NCBI GenBank assembly: GCA_015491145.1
Contig: WFWM01000081.1
Location: 1-16,943 of the forward strand
Source of the DNA: Patescibacteria group bacterium
GTDB taxonomy: Bacteria; Patescibacteriota; Minisyncoccia; Phycocordibacterales; UBA12088
Direction of reading: 5' to 3'
Length of the DNA: 16,943 nt
The position numbers and the translations under genes are program-made. The notes beneath the pieces are model-generated. The model saw only the letters and a list, made by a program, of their open reading frames with translations, did no database searches and was not told the DNA's origin. Shown piece by piece: positions 1 to 7,212 of the stretch (positions are counted from its first letter, which is position 1; the number at the start of each line of letters is the position of its first letter).

Positions 1-1
1 G

Positions 2-160
2 ATTGCCCTGCTCCGGGAAGGGAAGCTTCTTGCCTTCCTCACCGACGCTGGCACACCCGGCGTTGCCACCACCGAGAGCGTGCCTGCCATACCCTCATCC
101 TGCCACGGGGGCCCCGACGCTGCCACCGCTGCAGCGCTTGACAAACGATTGGGAAATTGA
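2..160 (+). CDS. C-terminal end of an RsmI-like rRNA methyltransferase ORF, apparently truncated
   Basis: The frame that is open from base 2 to a TGA at 158-160 encodes 52 residues and runs off the left edge. It contains LREGKLLAFLTDAGTPGV, which matches the SAM-binding signature of RsmI, the 16S rRNA C1402 2'-O-ribose methyltransferase (family pattern: Gly-rich turn, hydrophobic strand, then [SD]DAGTPG). The next family block would be DPG-x-x-LV and, some 20 residues on, a VP-x-PGPSA loop. Here the protein goes straight to VPAIPSSCHGGPDAATAAAL and then stops. A complete RsmI continues for well over 100 residues after DAGTPG, so this copy lacks most of the substrate half. It may be a pseudogene, a frameshifted gene or another tetrapyrrole-methylase-like protein. 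A strong terminator follows on the same strand. The family assignment rests on one motif. Confidence 0.4.
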   Translation: MALLREGKLLAFLTDAGTPGVATTESVPAIPSSCHGGPDAATAAALDKRLGN

Positions 161-193
161 TTTAAGAGGGAGAAGTTCCTCCCCACCTTTCTT

Positions 194-230
194 GGGGGAG
201 GGGGCTTCTGAGTCCCCTCCCCCATTTTTT
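194..230 (+). terminator. Intrinsic terminator after the RsmI-like ORF
   Basis: A perfect 10-bp stem (194-203 GGGGGAGGGG with 214-223 CCCCTCCCCC) closes a 10-nt loop and is followed by six T at 225-230. The T-run is on the plus side only, so it ends rightward transcription. Its last bases overlap the minus-strand murC stop codon (229-231). This shows how tightly the convergent genes are packed. Confidence 0.85.
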
Positions 231-1548
231 ATGACAACTCACCCTCTGCCCTCTCCCCTACCAACCGGCGCGCTACCTTGTAGCCCTCTCCCGCACCCAG
301 CGTGAGCACCACGGTGTCAGAGCCGTACCGCTGCAGGAGCCGTGCCGCTGCATCGAGCGAGTCTACGAACCGCGCATTGCCGGCAAGCGCATTGACCGCC
401 TGCACAAGCGCACGGGAGGACACGCCGGGGAACGCTTCTGGCCGCTCCCGCGCAGGGTAGATGGGCAAGACGAGCAGCTCATCCGCCTGCGAGAGCGCCT
501 CAACGAAGCCGGTGAAGAGATCCCGCGTGCGGGAATAGAGGTGGGGATGGAAGAGGACGGTGATCCGACGGGAAGGAAACACCTCCCGCGCTGTGCGGAT
601 TGCTGCAGTAATCTCGGTCGGGTGGTGTGCGTAGTCGTCCACCACCTCTGCTCCCGATGGCGTGGTGCCGTAGCGCTCGAACCGCCGCCAGACGCCGCGG
701 AAGCGGCTCAACGCTCCATCTGCAGCCGCCAACGCATCCGCGCCAGCAAGTGCCCGAACTGCCGCACGCGCTGCCTTCGCGTTCGCGCGGTTGTGCTCGC
801 CGGGCACTGCGAGCCTCGGAACAGGCTCCCGCGTGTAGTCCACGAGGGCGACGCCCTCCGGGAGGGCGCGAACCGCCTCCGCGATAGTTGGCACGCTCGG
901 GTTCGTGATGAGCGCCCCGCCGGGAGGGAGCGTGGCGACCACTTCCCGAAAGAGATCGATGAGTGCGTCAATTGATGGAAACGAGTCGGTGTGGTCCCAC
1001 TCAAGGTTCGTCAGCACGAGGTGGGAGATGGTAAGGTGGCGGATGTGGCGCCGATACTCGCACGCCTCTACGACGAGGCACGCATCCCCCAGCGAGAGGA
1101 GGTTGCTCCCTTCCGGAAACTGCGGCACGAGAGAGCCGACGATTGCGGTGAGAGGGAGCCCGGCCTCCTGCAAGGCGAGCGCCGCCATTGCGGTAGTCGT
1201 CGTCTTGCCGTGAGAGCCGGCAACGGCAAGCACGCGGGGGAAGGTGCGGCTCACTGCCCCAAGCGCCGCAAAGTACGACTGCTGCGGAATGCCGCGACGC
1301 TGCGCCTCCTGCCGCTCCGGATTCTCCTCCCCCACCGCATCAGAGTACACGAGCAGCTCACACCCCTGCGGCACATTCGCAGCGGTATGCCCCGTGGCAA
1401 CCCATACCCCCTTGCGCTGCAGGAGCGAGAGGACGGGGGAGTCTTTGTCCCGATCCGAACCACTCACTTGCCAACCTCGCTGGAGATACAGCTGCGCGAG
1501 CGCCGACATCCCGACCCCCCCAACGCCAACGAAATGCACCTTCCGCAT
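229..1548 (-). CDS. murC: UDP-N-acetylmuramate--L-alanine ligase MurC
   Basis: MurC adds L-alanine to UDP-MurNAc with ATP, the first step of stem-peptide assembly in cytoplasmic peptidoglycan synthesis. The 439-residue product has the three Mur-ligase domains. The N-terminal UDP-binding Rossmann part contains GVGGVGMS (8-15). The central ATPase has the P-loop GSHGKTTTT (111-119), followed by VEACEY and NLEWDH. The C-terminal part has EHNRANAKAA (251-260), DDYAHHP (304-310, typical of MurC) and FHPHLYSRT (333-341). Length is slightly below the roughly 450-490 usual for the family. It is the last gene of the murD - unknown - murC run, 58 bases after its neighbour. GGAGG lies 5 bases before the ATG and looks like a Shine-Dalgarno, but TGC-TACGCT (an extended -10) lies 10 bases before the same ATG, so the gene may also have its own promoter. 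No catalytic residue is obviously missing. Confidence 0.97.
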   Translation of the reverse strand: MRKVHFVGVGGVGMSALAQLYLQRGWQVSGSDRDKDSPVLSLLQRKGVWVATGHTAANVPQGCELLVYSDAVGEENPERQEAQRRGIPQQSYFAALGAVSRTFPRVLAVAGSHGKTTTTAMAALALQEAGLPLTAIVGSLVPQFPEGSNLLSLGDACLVVEACEYRRHIRHLTISHLVLTNLEWDHTDSFPSIDALIDLFREVVATLPPGGALITNPSVPTIAEAVRALPEGVALVDYTREPVPRLAVPGEHNRANAKAARAAVRALAGADALAAADGALSRFRGVWRRFERYGTTPSGAEVVDDYAHHPTEITAAIRTAREVFPSRRITVLFHPHLYSRTRDLFTGFVEALSQADELLVLPIYPARERPEAFPGVSSRALVQAVNALAGNARFVDSLDAAARLLQRYGSDTVVLTLGAGEGYKVARRLVGERAEGELS

Positions 1549-1558
1549 AGGCGCCTCC

Positions 1559-1567
1559 AGCGTAGCA
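1559..1567 (-). promoter_or_regulatory. Possible extended -10 element in front of murC
   Basis: On the minus strand TGC-TACGCT (the -10 hexamer is 1559-1564) ends 10 bases before the murC ATG. No convincing -35 is seen at 16-18 bases. It fits the TGN-TANNNT pattern found just before most starts in this window, but the murC GGAGG in between means an ordinary operon-internal start is equally possible. Confidence 0.35.
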
Positions 1568-1606
1568 CACCGATTCGTTCACCTCGCATAGAGCACCCCA
1601 CCCACC

Positions 1607-2956
1607 CTATGCCTCCTCGTAGGAGAGAAGTTGCGCAATTGCTCTACCTTTCTTCTCCCACACTTTCATAAGCCACTCCTGCTCCTTTGGCGTGATCGCA
1701 CTTCGAAGGCGAGACGAAGCATCCGGGGCGTTCTCTTTTGCCTGCAAGAGAAAGACGAACCCCCAGAGCGTCGCCTGTGCGGAAAGGTCCTGCGAGAGCC
1801 GCTCAATGAAATCGTCCCTCCCCCACCGAACCCAGCTCACCAGCGGCAGCGGCTGCACGATCACCCGCGCGAGCATCGCGGCCCACTCCTGCATCCTCTC
1901 CTCCTGCTTACGATTCAGGATCATATGCTCCCGTAGGGAAGGAGGAAGCGTGCGGCGGAGGAACGTAGCCAACGCCGCCCCCACCGAAGCTTCAGGGATG
2001 CGCGAGGTAGCGCTGGAGACTACACATTCGGCAATGGAACGCTCCTCCTTTCGCTCCAGAAGCTCACCCCGCTCCTGCGTGGACGCCGGCTCCTGCTCGG
2101 GCTGGCACCATCGGCGCGGCACCACTACCACCTCCTCAAACGACCGCACCGATGGGCGGACCTCAGGAATGATCCGTCCATCCCGTCTCCGATGCACGAC
2201 GATTGCGCGGTACGGCTCCGTCTTGAGCCGTTCGTTGAGTGCTTCCTCGACCTGCTCGCGCAGCTGCTCCGGTGAAGGGATTTGCCGCCTTCGCTCCCAC
2301 TCCTTCACTTTTTCTTTCCCAATGAGCTGTGTGATCAAATACCAATCTTCCCTTGTCGGATTCCACCCATGCTCGAGTCGATCCAAGAGTCGGAGCACAT
2401 CGGTAACGAGCGTGTACGGTTCCCGCTCGCTCTTACGCCCCGGCATTCGAGTGTAGCGTGCGAGCAAGCAACGCACGAATCGCTCATCGTCTCCCTCCTG
2501 CCTCGGCAGGAGCCGCCCCCGCACCGTCCCCGAGGCGTGGGCGAACTCGCGGGCAATGTTGCCCCGCCTCAGCCGACCACGCATTCGAGCACGCCGCCAA
2601 CGCTCGAGCCAAACAACAAAGACGAGGAACCGAAGGAGCGCCCGGTAGTTGTCGAGCGCTTCCTCGAAAGTAGGATATCCGCCTCGGAGGAACTCATTCC
2701 GGAGGAGTTGCGGATTGCTCCAACTTTCCGACGGGAGTGCGGGGAATAGCGTCTTCAGCGTATCAACTGCACGCAACAGAGCCTCCCTCTCCACCGGATC
2801 CTCGCCCTCGAGAATGACGGAAAACTCTTGTTCGAGCGCTTCCGTATCTTCCCCAAACCGCTCCCGCCACCGTTGCACGATTCCCTCCTCCTGTAACCCT
2901 TCTGCAGTATGGGTGGCTGCTTCCCGCTTACGCTCCATACCCAACCCTCTCATCAC
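1607..2956 (-). CDS. Unknown 449-aa protein between murD and murC
   Basis: I do not recognise this family. The 449-residue product is very rich in Arg and Glu and looks soluble and mainly helical. It has no signal peptide, and only one hydrophobic stretch (ALLRFLVFVVWLERW, about 105-119), directly followed by the basic run RRARMRGRLRRG. A membrane-touching helix is possible but not certain. A Ser/Glu-rich linker lies near the middle, and the C-terminal third (about 330-449) is a separate helical block ending in QLLSYEEA. Its ATG (2954-2956) overlaps the murD stop (2953-2955) as ATGA, so it should be translated together with murD. AAGGAAG lies about 9 bases upstream of the start. The position inside a Mur-ligase operon suggests a cell-envelope or division role, but that is only context. 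Its C-terminal third vaguely resembles the end of the 4395-5387 product. Confidence 0.8.
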   Translation of the reverse strand: MMRGLGMERKREAATHTAEGLQEEGIVQRWRERFGEDTEALEQEFSVILEGEDPVEREALLRAVDTLKTLFPALPSESWSNPQLLRNEFLRGGYPTFEEALDNYRALLRFLVFVVWLERWRRARMRGRLRRGNIAREFAHASGTVRGRLLPRQEGDDERFVRCLLARYTRMPGRKSEREPYTLVTDVLRLLDRLEHGWNPTREDWYLITQLIGKEKVKEWERRRQIPSPEQLREQVEEALNERLKTEPYRAIVVHRRRDGRIIPEVRPSVRSFEEVVVVPRRWCQPEQEPASTQERGELLERKEERSIAECVVSSATSRIPEASVGAALATFLRRTLPPSLREHMILNRKQEERMQEWAAMLARVIVQPLPLVSWVRWGRDDFIERLSQDLSAQATLWGFVFLLQAKENAPDASSRLRSAITPKEQEWLMKVWEKKGRAIAQLLSYEEA

Positions 2957-4329
2957 TGCCGAGCTTCCTTTCTATCGTAGCGGGTTGCCGCCCGCACGGC
3001 TTGCACAAACTGCGCGCCACGGTCGAACTCGTTCCGGAAGAGGCCGAAAGAGGCGAACGCCGGCGTGAGGACTATCGCTGCCCCATCACGCGCCCGCTGG
3101 AGCGCGAGCGACACCGCCTCCGCCATATGCTCTGCGATGGGAGTATCCTTCACTCCAACCGTAGCAAGCGCAGCAGCGAGGCGAAGGGTACCGCTGCCCG
3201 GCAGGAGGACAATGGAAACGGAGTGTTCCTGCATAAAAGCGGCGAGCTCTTCGTAGCGCTCCTGCGGCAGCCCCTTGTCTGCCCCACCGAGAATGGCGAC
3301 AAGATGGGGGTGTCGGGGAAGGAGCGCCCGGAGCGCCGCGATCGCCGCCTGCGGCGTCGTCGCCGTGGTGTCGTTGTAGAAGGTAATGCCCCGCCATCTC
3401 GCCACCGGCTCGAGCCTGCCCGGCACCCCCGGGAAACTCGCAAAACCCTTTGCAATTGCCTCCTCCGACAGCCCCCACGCCCGAAGCACTCCGTAGGCGG
3501 CTGCCGCGTTCCATCGGTTGTGCTCGCCAAGCAGATGCGGGGTCGGAGGCACCTCAGGCGTCGGTTGGGCGAGCACCACCCGTTTCGGCACCTGCCGCGC
3601 AAAACCGAATCGGCCAATTGTATGGAGCACTGAGGGAGTGGCAACGAGCACCCCCTCATCCTTCGGCTGGTGCGCGAAGATGTGTGCTTTGTCGGCAAAG
3701 TAGGCAGCGAGCGAGGGGTAGTAGTTGAGGTGGTCCTCCATAAAGGAAGTGAACACGGCGATGCGAGGAGAGAGGCGGCGCGCCCCGAATCCCTGCAGCT
3801 GCCACGAGTCGAGCTCGAGCACTGCAACATCGTAGCGTTCTGCCTCCGGCAGGAGAGCGAGCGTAGACACCCCCACGACATTCCCGCCAAGGAGCACGCG
3901 TGCCCCCGCCTGCGTGAGGGTGTGTGCAATGAGGTGCGCGGTGGTGCTCTTGCCTCGGGTGCCAGTTACCCCGATGATGGGAAGGGGGGCAAACGCTGCA
4001 AAGAGTGCCGTGCTCATTTCTACGGGAACACCGTGGGCTTGAGCGTGCGCAATGTATGGACTCCCGAGCGGAACGCCGGCCGCCTTGAGAATGAAGTCGC
4101 GATCCACGAAATCTTCATAGCGGTGCTCTCCCAAAACGAACCGTATGTTGCGAAAACCTTGGAGCCTGGCGAGGGAGAGTGCGAGCTCCTCCGCTGATTT
4201 CAGATCCGTCACCACCACCTCCGCGCAATGCTCGGCAAGGAACACGGTATCCCCAACACCCCGGCCGAGCAACCCGAGCCCCATCACCGTCACCCGCTTG
4301 CCAGCGAAGAATTCCCGCCACCCCATCAT
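2953..4329 (-). CDS. murD: UDP-N-acetylmuramoylalanine--D-glutamate ligase MurD
   Basis: MurD adds D-glutamate to UDP-MurNAc-L-Ala, the step after MurC. The 458-residue product begins with a Rossmann segment (VMGLGLLGRGVG, 15-26). It has the ATPase P-loop GVTGTRGKSTT (120-130), ELDSWQLQ (172-179, equivalent to ELSSFQLE in well-studied MurD), MEDHLNYY (197-204), LGEHNRWNAAAA (267-278), YNDTTATTP (318-326) and GGADKG (348-353). The C-terminal LTPAFASFGLF corresponds to the LLSPACASFD motif. These features separate it from MurC and MurE. It is the first gene of the murD - unknown - murC operon. Two adjacent ATGs (4327-4329 and 4324-4326) could both serve as start. There is no Shine-Dalgarno, and an extended -10 element ends only 5 bases before the first ATG, so the mRNA is probably leaderless. 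Confidence 0.97.
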   Translation of the reverse strand: MMGWREFFAGKRVTVMGLGLLGRGVGDTVFLAEHCAEVVVTDLKSAEELALSLARLQGFRNIRFVLGEHRYEDFVDRDFILKAAGVPLGSPYIAHAQAHGVPVEMSTALFAAFAPLPIIGVTGTRGKSTTAHLIAHTLTQAGARVLLGGNVVGVSTLALLPEAERYDVAVLELDSWQLQGFGARRLSPRIAVFTSFMEDHLNYYPSLAAYFADKAHIFAHQPKDEGVLVATPSVLHTIGRFGFARQVPKRVVLAQPTPEVPPTPHLLGEHNRWNAAAAYGVLRAWGLSEEAIAKGFASFPGVPGRLEPVARWRGITFYNDTTATTPQAAIAALRALLPRHPHLVAILGGADKGLPQERYEELAAFMQEHSVSIVLLPGSGTLRLAAALATVGVKDTPIAEHMAEAVSLALQRARDGAAIVLTPAFASFGLFRNEFDRGAQFVQAVRAATRYDRKEARQ

Positions 4330-4334
4330 TTCCT

Positions 4335-4343
4335 ACGCTAGCA
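4335..4343 (-). promoter_or_regulatory. Extended -10 promoter of murD operon (leaderless)
   Basis: Minus-strand TGC-TAGCGT. The -10 hexamer (4335-4340) ends 5 bases before the murD ATG, so transcription would start at or inside the start codon. No good -35 lies at 16-18 bases (TTGCCA is present, but 20 bases away). The 65-base gap to the divergent gene at 4395 must hold both promoters. Confidence 0.5.
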
Positions 4344-4380
4344 CACCCGCCCTTGTGCCGTGGCAACACCGCCTATGGAG

Positions 4381-4389
4381 TGGTAGAGT
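4381..4389 (+). promoter_or_regulatory. Extended -10 promoter of the 4395 gene (leaderless)
   Basis: TGG-TAGAGT, with the -10 hexamer at 4384-4389, ends 5 bases before the ATG at 4395. The -35 region 17 bases upstream (TGGCAA) is a poor match, so the TG extension would have to compensate. An alternative -10 (TATGGA, 4374-4379, with TTGTGC 15 bases upstream) would give a slightly longer leader. Confidence 0.45.
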
Positions 4390-4394
4390 GCACG

Positions 4395-5387
4395 ATGCAC
4401 AATGGTATGCCTCCTTCCAATGGTGAACCGAGACGACGTGATCCTCTCACACAGCTGCGCAGGCTCGCGAGAGAATCTACCAAGTGGCCTCTTCGGGAGA
4501 AGCGGGAGCCACTTTCGCCTCAGGACATTGAACAGGCAGCCACATATCTTCTCGAACGCTTCCGAGCGCAACTCCCCTCCCTCGAAGAGCTTTGCTTCCG
4601 GGCTCGCGTGCGGGGAACGACACAGGAGGAAAGAGAGGTGAAGACGACGGAATTCCTCAGCGCCACATCCCAAGGAACCTTCTTTTTCCTGCTCCGCCGC
4701 GAAGGGATCGATGCAGAGGACTACCTCTGGAAGCTCATCGCTATCCTCGAGGGGGAATTGCGCCTCTTCTTCTCCCACCCCACCCTTTCTCCGGAAGAGG
4801 AGTGGCGGATCCTCCAGCGTGCCGCAACAGATGTGGCCACAGAGCTCGCTCACTTTCCCAATGAAGAAAGTGGTCGCCTCTGGATTCACACGAACCTCAT
4901 TGCGAACGCTTTCGCAATGTTTCTCCTTGCGCGAGTAGAAGGGTGGGCTCTTAGAAAGAATGCTGCAGATATCCCTCAGTTTTTGGTGTCGCAGCAAGAT
5001 CATACGCTCCCCAACCAAATTCTCTCGTCATCGTTACACTTCGCTCGCGAGAGCCTCCAACAATGGGAATCAGAGCGAGATGCGGAAGATTTTGGGGAAC
5101 TTCTCTCTCCCCTGCCGGAGAACGACGCGCTCCTCAGCTGGTACCATATGCAGGCGAGCTCCGGCCTCGTGCAACGCTTGCTCCCTGAGCGATCTTCGGA
5201 GACAATTTCACCAGAAATCCTCCTTACCGCTGCATTCCTCCTCGCGCAGAAAATGGAAAATCCCTTGCAACCAGCAAGAGAAACACCAACAGAAGATGAT
5301 GAAGAGGAGGTGAAGGCGCAGCGTATTGCACGGCTCCTCCTCTCCTTCCTCGCGCTCTACGATGCTTCCTTCCTCCCCCACTCGTAG
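4395..5387 (+). CDS. Unknown 330-aa soluble helical protein
   Basis: No family recognised. The start is set at the ATG at 4395, because an extended -10 sits just before it and the longer frame upstream runs into murD. A second in-frame ATG is at 4407. The product is acidic and rich in Leu, Glu and Arg, with no signal peptide or clear membrane segment. It reads as a bundle of helices, including YLWKLIAILEGELRLFF (110-126) and IHTNLIANAFAMFLLARVEGW (164-184), then an acidic linker TPTEDDEEEV (298-307) and a final helix RIARLLLSFLALYD. It is divergent from murD and followed after 37 bases by another unknown gene on the same strand, which has its own promoter. Its C-terminal part (LLSWYHM ... FLLAQKMENP) faintly resembles the end of the unknown protein in the mur operon (LVSWVRW ... 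FLLQAKENAP). This may be remote paralogy or chance. Confidence 0.75.
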   Translation: MHNGMPPSNGEPRRRDPLTQLRRLARESTKWPLREKREPLSPQDIEQAATYLLERFRAQLPSLEELCFRARVRGTTQEEREVKTTEFLSATSQGTFFFLLRREGIDAEDYLWKLIAILEGELRLFFSHPTLSPEEEWRILQRAATDVATELAHFPNEESGRLWIHTNLIANAFAMFLLARVEGWALRKNAADIPQFLVSQQDHTLPNQILSSSLHFARESLQQWESERDAEDFGELLSPLPENDALLSWYHMQASSGLVQRLLPERSSETISPEILLTAAFLLAQKMENPLQPARETPTEDDEEEVKAQRIARLLLSFLALYDASFLPHS

Positions 5388-5389
5388 GC

Positions 5390-5418
5390 TTGCCTCTTTC
5401 CCCACTCTTCCCTACACT
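5390..5418 (+). promoter_or_regulatory. -35/-10 promoter of the 5425 gene (leaderless)
   Basis: TTGCCT (5390-5395), a 17-base spacer and TACACT (5413-5418) form a standard sigma-70-type promoter. The ATG at 5425 begins 6 bases after the -10, where transcription itself should start. There is no room for a leader or a Shine-Dalgarno. Confidence 0.7.
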
Positions 5419-5424
5419 GCCCGT

Positions 5425-5934
5425 ATGCCAGAGCGGGAGCCGCACCCTGCCCCATCTGAACAGCCCGGTTCTGGGCTCCACACTGATCCGCTCCCACCCG
5501 CGCTGCAGCTGGGAGAGACGAAAGAAGAACCGCTGAGTGCGTCGGTGCGGGAGCAGCTGGTCGCTGATCTACTTGACTACCTCCTTGCCCAAGTGAAGAA
5601 GCTGGAGCGACACCGTAGCCAGCGAATACTCGCCGCGCCACTCTCTCTGGAAGACCCCTCTGACAGAGTCGTCGCCCTCACCGCCCACTTCTTCCAAGAC
5701 GAGGGGAACCGAGTCTCACTTGCGGTACCCAAGTGGCTCCTCGAGCACGCCCTCCATAAAGCGCGTGAGCGGTGCACTGAGCTCGAGAAAGCACAAAGGG
5801 TGGCTGCCACTGCACAGCGCTACGCAGGGTACCACATTCGCGCGGAAGAGCATTTACGCCATTGGGAGTGTGTCGTGCGCACACTTGAGCTTCTCCTCGC
5901 CAGTTTTGCACCTCCACCGTGGCGAGATCGCTAA
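5425..5934 (+). CDS. Unknown 169-aa protein with a helical C-terminus
   Basis: No family recognised. The ATG at 5425 was chosen because a complete promoter ends 6 bases before it. The 169-residue product starts with a Pro/Glu-rich, probably disordered segment (about 1-35). The rest is helical, with a long charged stretch (ALHKARERCTELEKAQRVAA, about 110-129) that could form a coiled coil. Two Cys are present (in RERCTELE and HWECVVRT). There is no signal peptide or membrane segment. The stop TAA (5932-5934) shares bases with the TAG stop (5931-5933) of the converging sugar-dehydrogenase gene, so the two genes end inside the same four bases. Tandem location with the 4395 gene suggests a related role, but nothing shows it. 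Confidence 0.7.
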   Translation: MPEREPHPAPSEQPGSGLHTDPLPPALQLGETKEEPLSASVREQLVADLLDYLLAQVKKLERHRSQRILAAPLSLEDPSDRVVALTAHFFQDEGNRVSLAVPKWLLEHALHKARERCTELEKAQRVAATAQRYAGYHIRAEEHLRHWECVVRTLELLLASFAPPPWRDR

Positions 5935-6827
5935 CCCCCTTCCCCTCGCAGGCGCCGGTTGTAGGCAACCGCCGCCTCAAGCACTGAGAGGTCCACACCA
6001 ACTTCCTTCGCAACCGCAAGGAGTGCGGCTGTGTCTTTCGGGAGACATTTTCCGCCAAACCCACGATCTTCCGGGTACACGAGGGTGCTCGCTAATTCGA
6101 TCCTGCCATCCTGCAGCCAAAGCTCCCGCAGCTCGTGGTAGTCCACGCCGAGAGAAGCAGCGAGGTCGTACAGCTGGTTGCAGAACGCTACCTTGAGCGC
6201 AAGGTAGCTGTTGGTTGCATACTTCACGAGCTCTGCGGTCGTGCTGCCGGTCTGAAGGTAGCGAACCTGCGGGCCGGCAACGCGCTGCCAGATGCGGATA
6301 GCTGCGGCTGTATCTTCCCGCTCCCCTCCGAAAATGTGGAAGCGGTGCTGCCGCATATCGGTGAGATGCGGGTAAGGTCGCTCACCTGTTTGGAATACCG
6401 GGTAGTTACCTTCGCCAATATACTCAGGAGAGAATACGATGCGCTTGCCGGTTGCTTGGCGCAATCGTTCCGTCGTTCCCGGGGGCACCGTGCTCTTGAT
6501 GACAATCAGCGATGAAGGGAGCCTCTCCACCACCGATTCCACGATGGAGAGATCAGCGGCGCCTTCCGCCCCCTGCGGTGTCGGCACGCACACGACGCTA
6601 ACTGCCGCCTGTTGCAGCGAGCGCAACGAACGGACAAGTTGGATTGCCGGCGCAGTTCCTCTCGGCAAGGAGCGGTACGCCGGATCATAGACGAGAACGC
6701 GGTAGTGCGACGCGAAGAACGCGGCAACCGCTTTCCCCACATAGCCGTACCCCACCACCCCAATTGTTGCTTGTGGCGAGGGCTGCCGCTTCTGGCGCTT
6801 CCCACCCCTTCTCGGTCGCGAGACCAT
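5931..6827 (-). CDS. Short UDP-glucose/GDP-mannose dehydrogenase-family protein
   Basis: This belongs to the nucleotide-sugar dehydrogenase family (UDP-glucose 6-dehydrogenase and relatives), which oxidises a UDP- or GDP-sugar to its uronic acid with NAD. The 298 residues include the NAD-binding loop VGYGYVG (25-31), CVPTPQG (80-86), KSTVPPGTT (111-119), SPEYIGEG (133-140), the central-domain helix AELVKYATNSYLALKVAF (198-215) and the catalytic GFGGKCLPKD (256-265, Cys261). Full-length enzymes have about 400-450 residues. This one stops about 35 residues after the catalytic Cys and lacks the whole C-terminal sugar-nucleotide-binding domain. The N-terminus is a basic tail of about 20 residues. 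The start at 6827 is preferred because TGG-TATGCT ends 7 bases upstream. The ATG at 6839 would place the promoter inside the gene. Substrate cannot be told. Confidence 0.88.
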   Translation of the reverse strand: MVSRPRRGGKRQKRQPSPQATIGVVGYGYVGKAVAAFFASHYRVLVYDPAYRSLPRGTAPAIQLVRSLRSLQQAAVSVVCVPTPQGAEGAADLSIVESVVERLPSSLIVIKSTVPPGTTERLRQATGKRIVFSPEYIGEGNYPVFQTGERPYPHLTDMRQHRFHIFGGEREDTAAAIRIWQRVAGPQVRYLQTGSTTAELVKYATNSYLALKVAFCNQLYDLAASLGVDYHELRELWLQDGRIELASTLVYPEDRGFGGKCLPKDTAALLAVAKEVGVDLSVLEAAVAYNRRLRGEGG

Positions 6828-6834
6828 GCGCCTT

Positions 6835-6843
6835 AGCATACCA
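6835..6843 (-). promoter_or_regulatory. Extended -10 promoter of the sugar dehydrogenase gene
   Basis: Minus-strand TGG-TATGCT, with the hexamer at 6835-6840, ends 7 bases before the ATG at 6825-6827 and predicts a leaderless mRNA. No clear -35 is seen. It lies back to back with the tRNA-Leu promoter. Confidence 0.5.
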
Positions 6844-6855
6844 TACTGTTTCCAC

Positions 6856-6884
6856 TTTAGAGAGATGATGCGGTGTGGTAAGAT
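6856..6884 (+). promoter_or_regulatory. Promoter of tRNA-Leu
   Basis: TTTAGA (6856-6861), a 17-base spacer ending in TGG, and TAAGAT (6879-6884). The tRNA begins 10 bases after the -10, a normal short 5' leader for RNase P. This promoter confirms the TANNNT pattern used elsewhere in the window. Confidence 0.65.
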
Positions 6885-6894
6885 GCAAAGCAGA

Positions 6895-6975
<81 letters not shown>

Positions 6976-6978
<3 letters not shown>

Positions 6979-7020
6979 CAGCGCACCGAGGCAAGGCGGA
7001 TCCTTGCGGGGTGCTGTGGT
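6976..7020 (+). other. Hairpin directly 3' of tRNA-Leu
   Basis: GCACC (6983-6987) pairs with GGTGC (7010-7014), and inside it GCAAGG (6991-6996) pairs with CCTTGC (7002-7007). The outer bases can extend the pairing to the CCACA that ends the tRNA. No T-run follows, so it is a processing or Rho-type end rather than a clear intrinsic terminator. Confidence 0.5.
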
Positions 7021-7024
7021 GTGT

Positions 7025-7155
7025 GGCAGGAGGGACTCGAACTGAGCCCAAACCGAAGGTTTGGGCTGGCGCGAAGCCGGGGCCGCGAGTTCTTAGCCGC
7101 AGCGAGCGCAGAGCGCGAAGCGAGGACTTAGAAGTGGTGGCCGAGTCCCCCTGTC
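7025..7155. other. Large multi-hairpin intergenic element
   Basis: A closing stem joins 7027-7039 (CAGGAGGGACTCG) to 7142-7153 (CGAGTCCCCCTG): 12 pairs with one bulged A. Inside are a perfect 10-bp hairpin (7045-7054 with 7058-7067), a small GGC/GCC hairpin (7068-7078) and an imperfect arm (TTCTTAG at 7090-7096 with CTTAGAA at 7127-7133) capped by GCGC-AGA-GCGC. It fills the gap between tRNA-Leu (plus) and folA (minus). No ORF, promoter or T-run goes with it. It could be a structured RNA, a mobile palindromic repeat or a transcription barrier. I do not recognise a known RNA family. Confidence 0.5.
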
Positions 7156-7212
7156 CCCAGCGCAGTATCCTCCCAATGCAAAGACGTACCGGCCAGAGCG
7201 AACCAAGTGCAC

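Noticed and set aside
1549..1558. GGAGG before murC as proof of working Shine-Dalgarno initiation
   Set aside because: It is the only strong SD in the window and stands between an extended -10 and the ATG. One case in a GC-rich genome may be chance.
541..1671. Plus-strand frames of 144 and 226 codons opposite murC
   Set aside because: They are shadows of the murC reading frame, with Arg/Pro/Cys-rich nonsense sequence.
7022..7041. A minus-strand tRNA 3' end (TTCGAGT loop, CCCTC, CTGCCAC, A)
   Set aside because: The 5' half of the T stem (CTCAG) does not pair with CCCTC, and no GTGGCAG acceptor partner is found within about 250 bases upstream on that strand. It is reported as part of the palindromic element instead.
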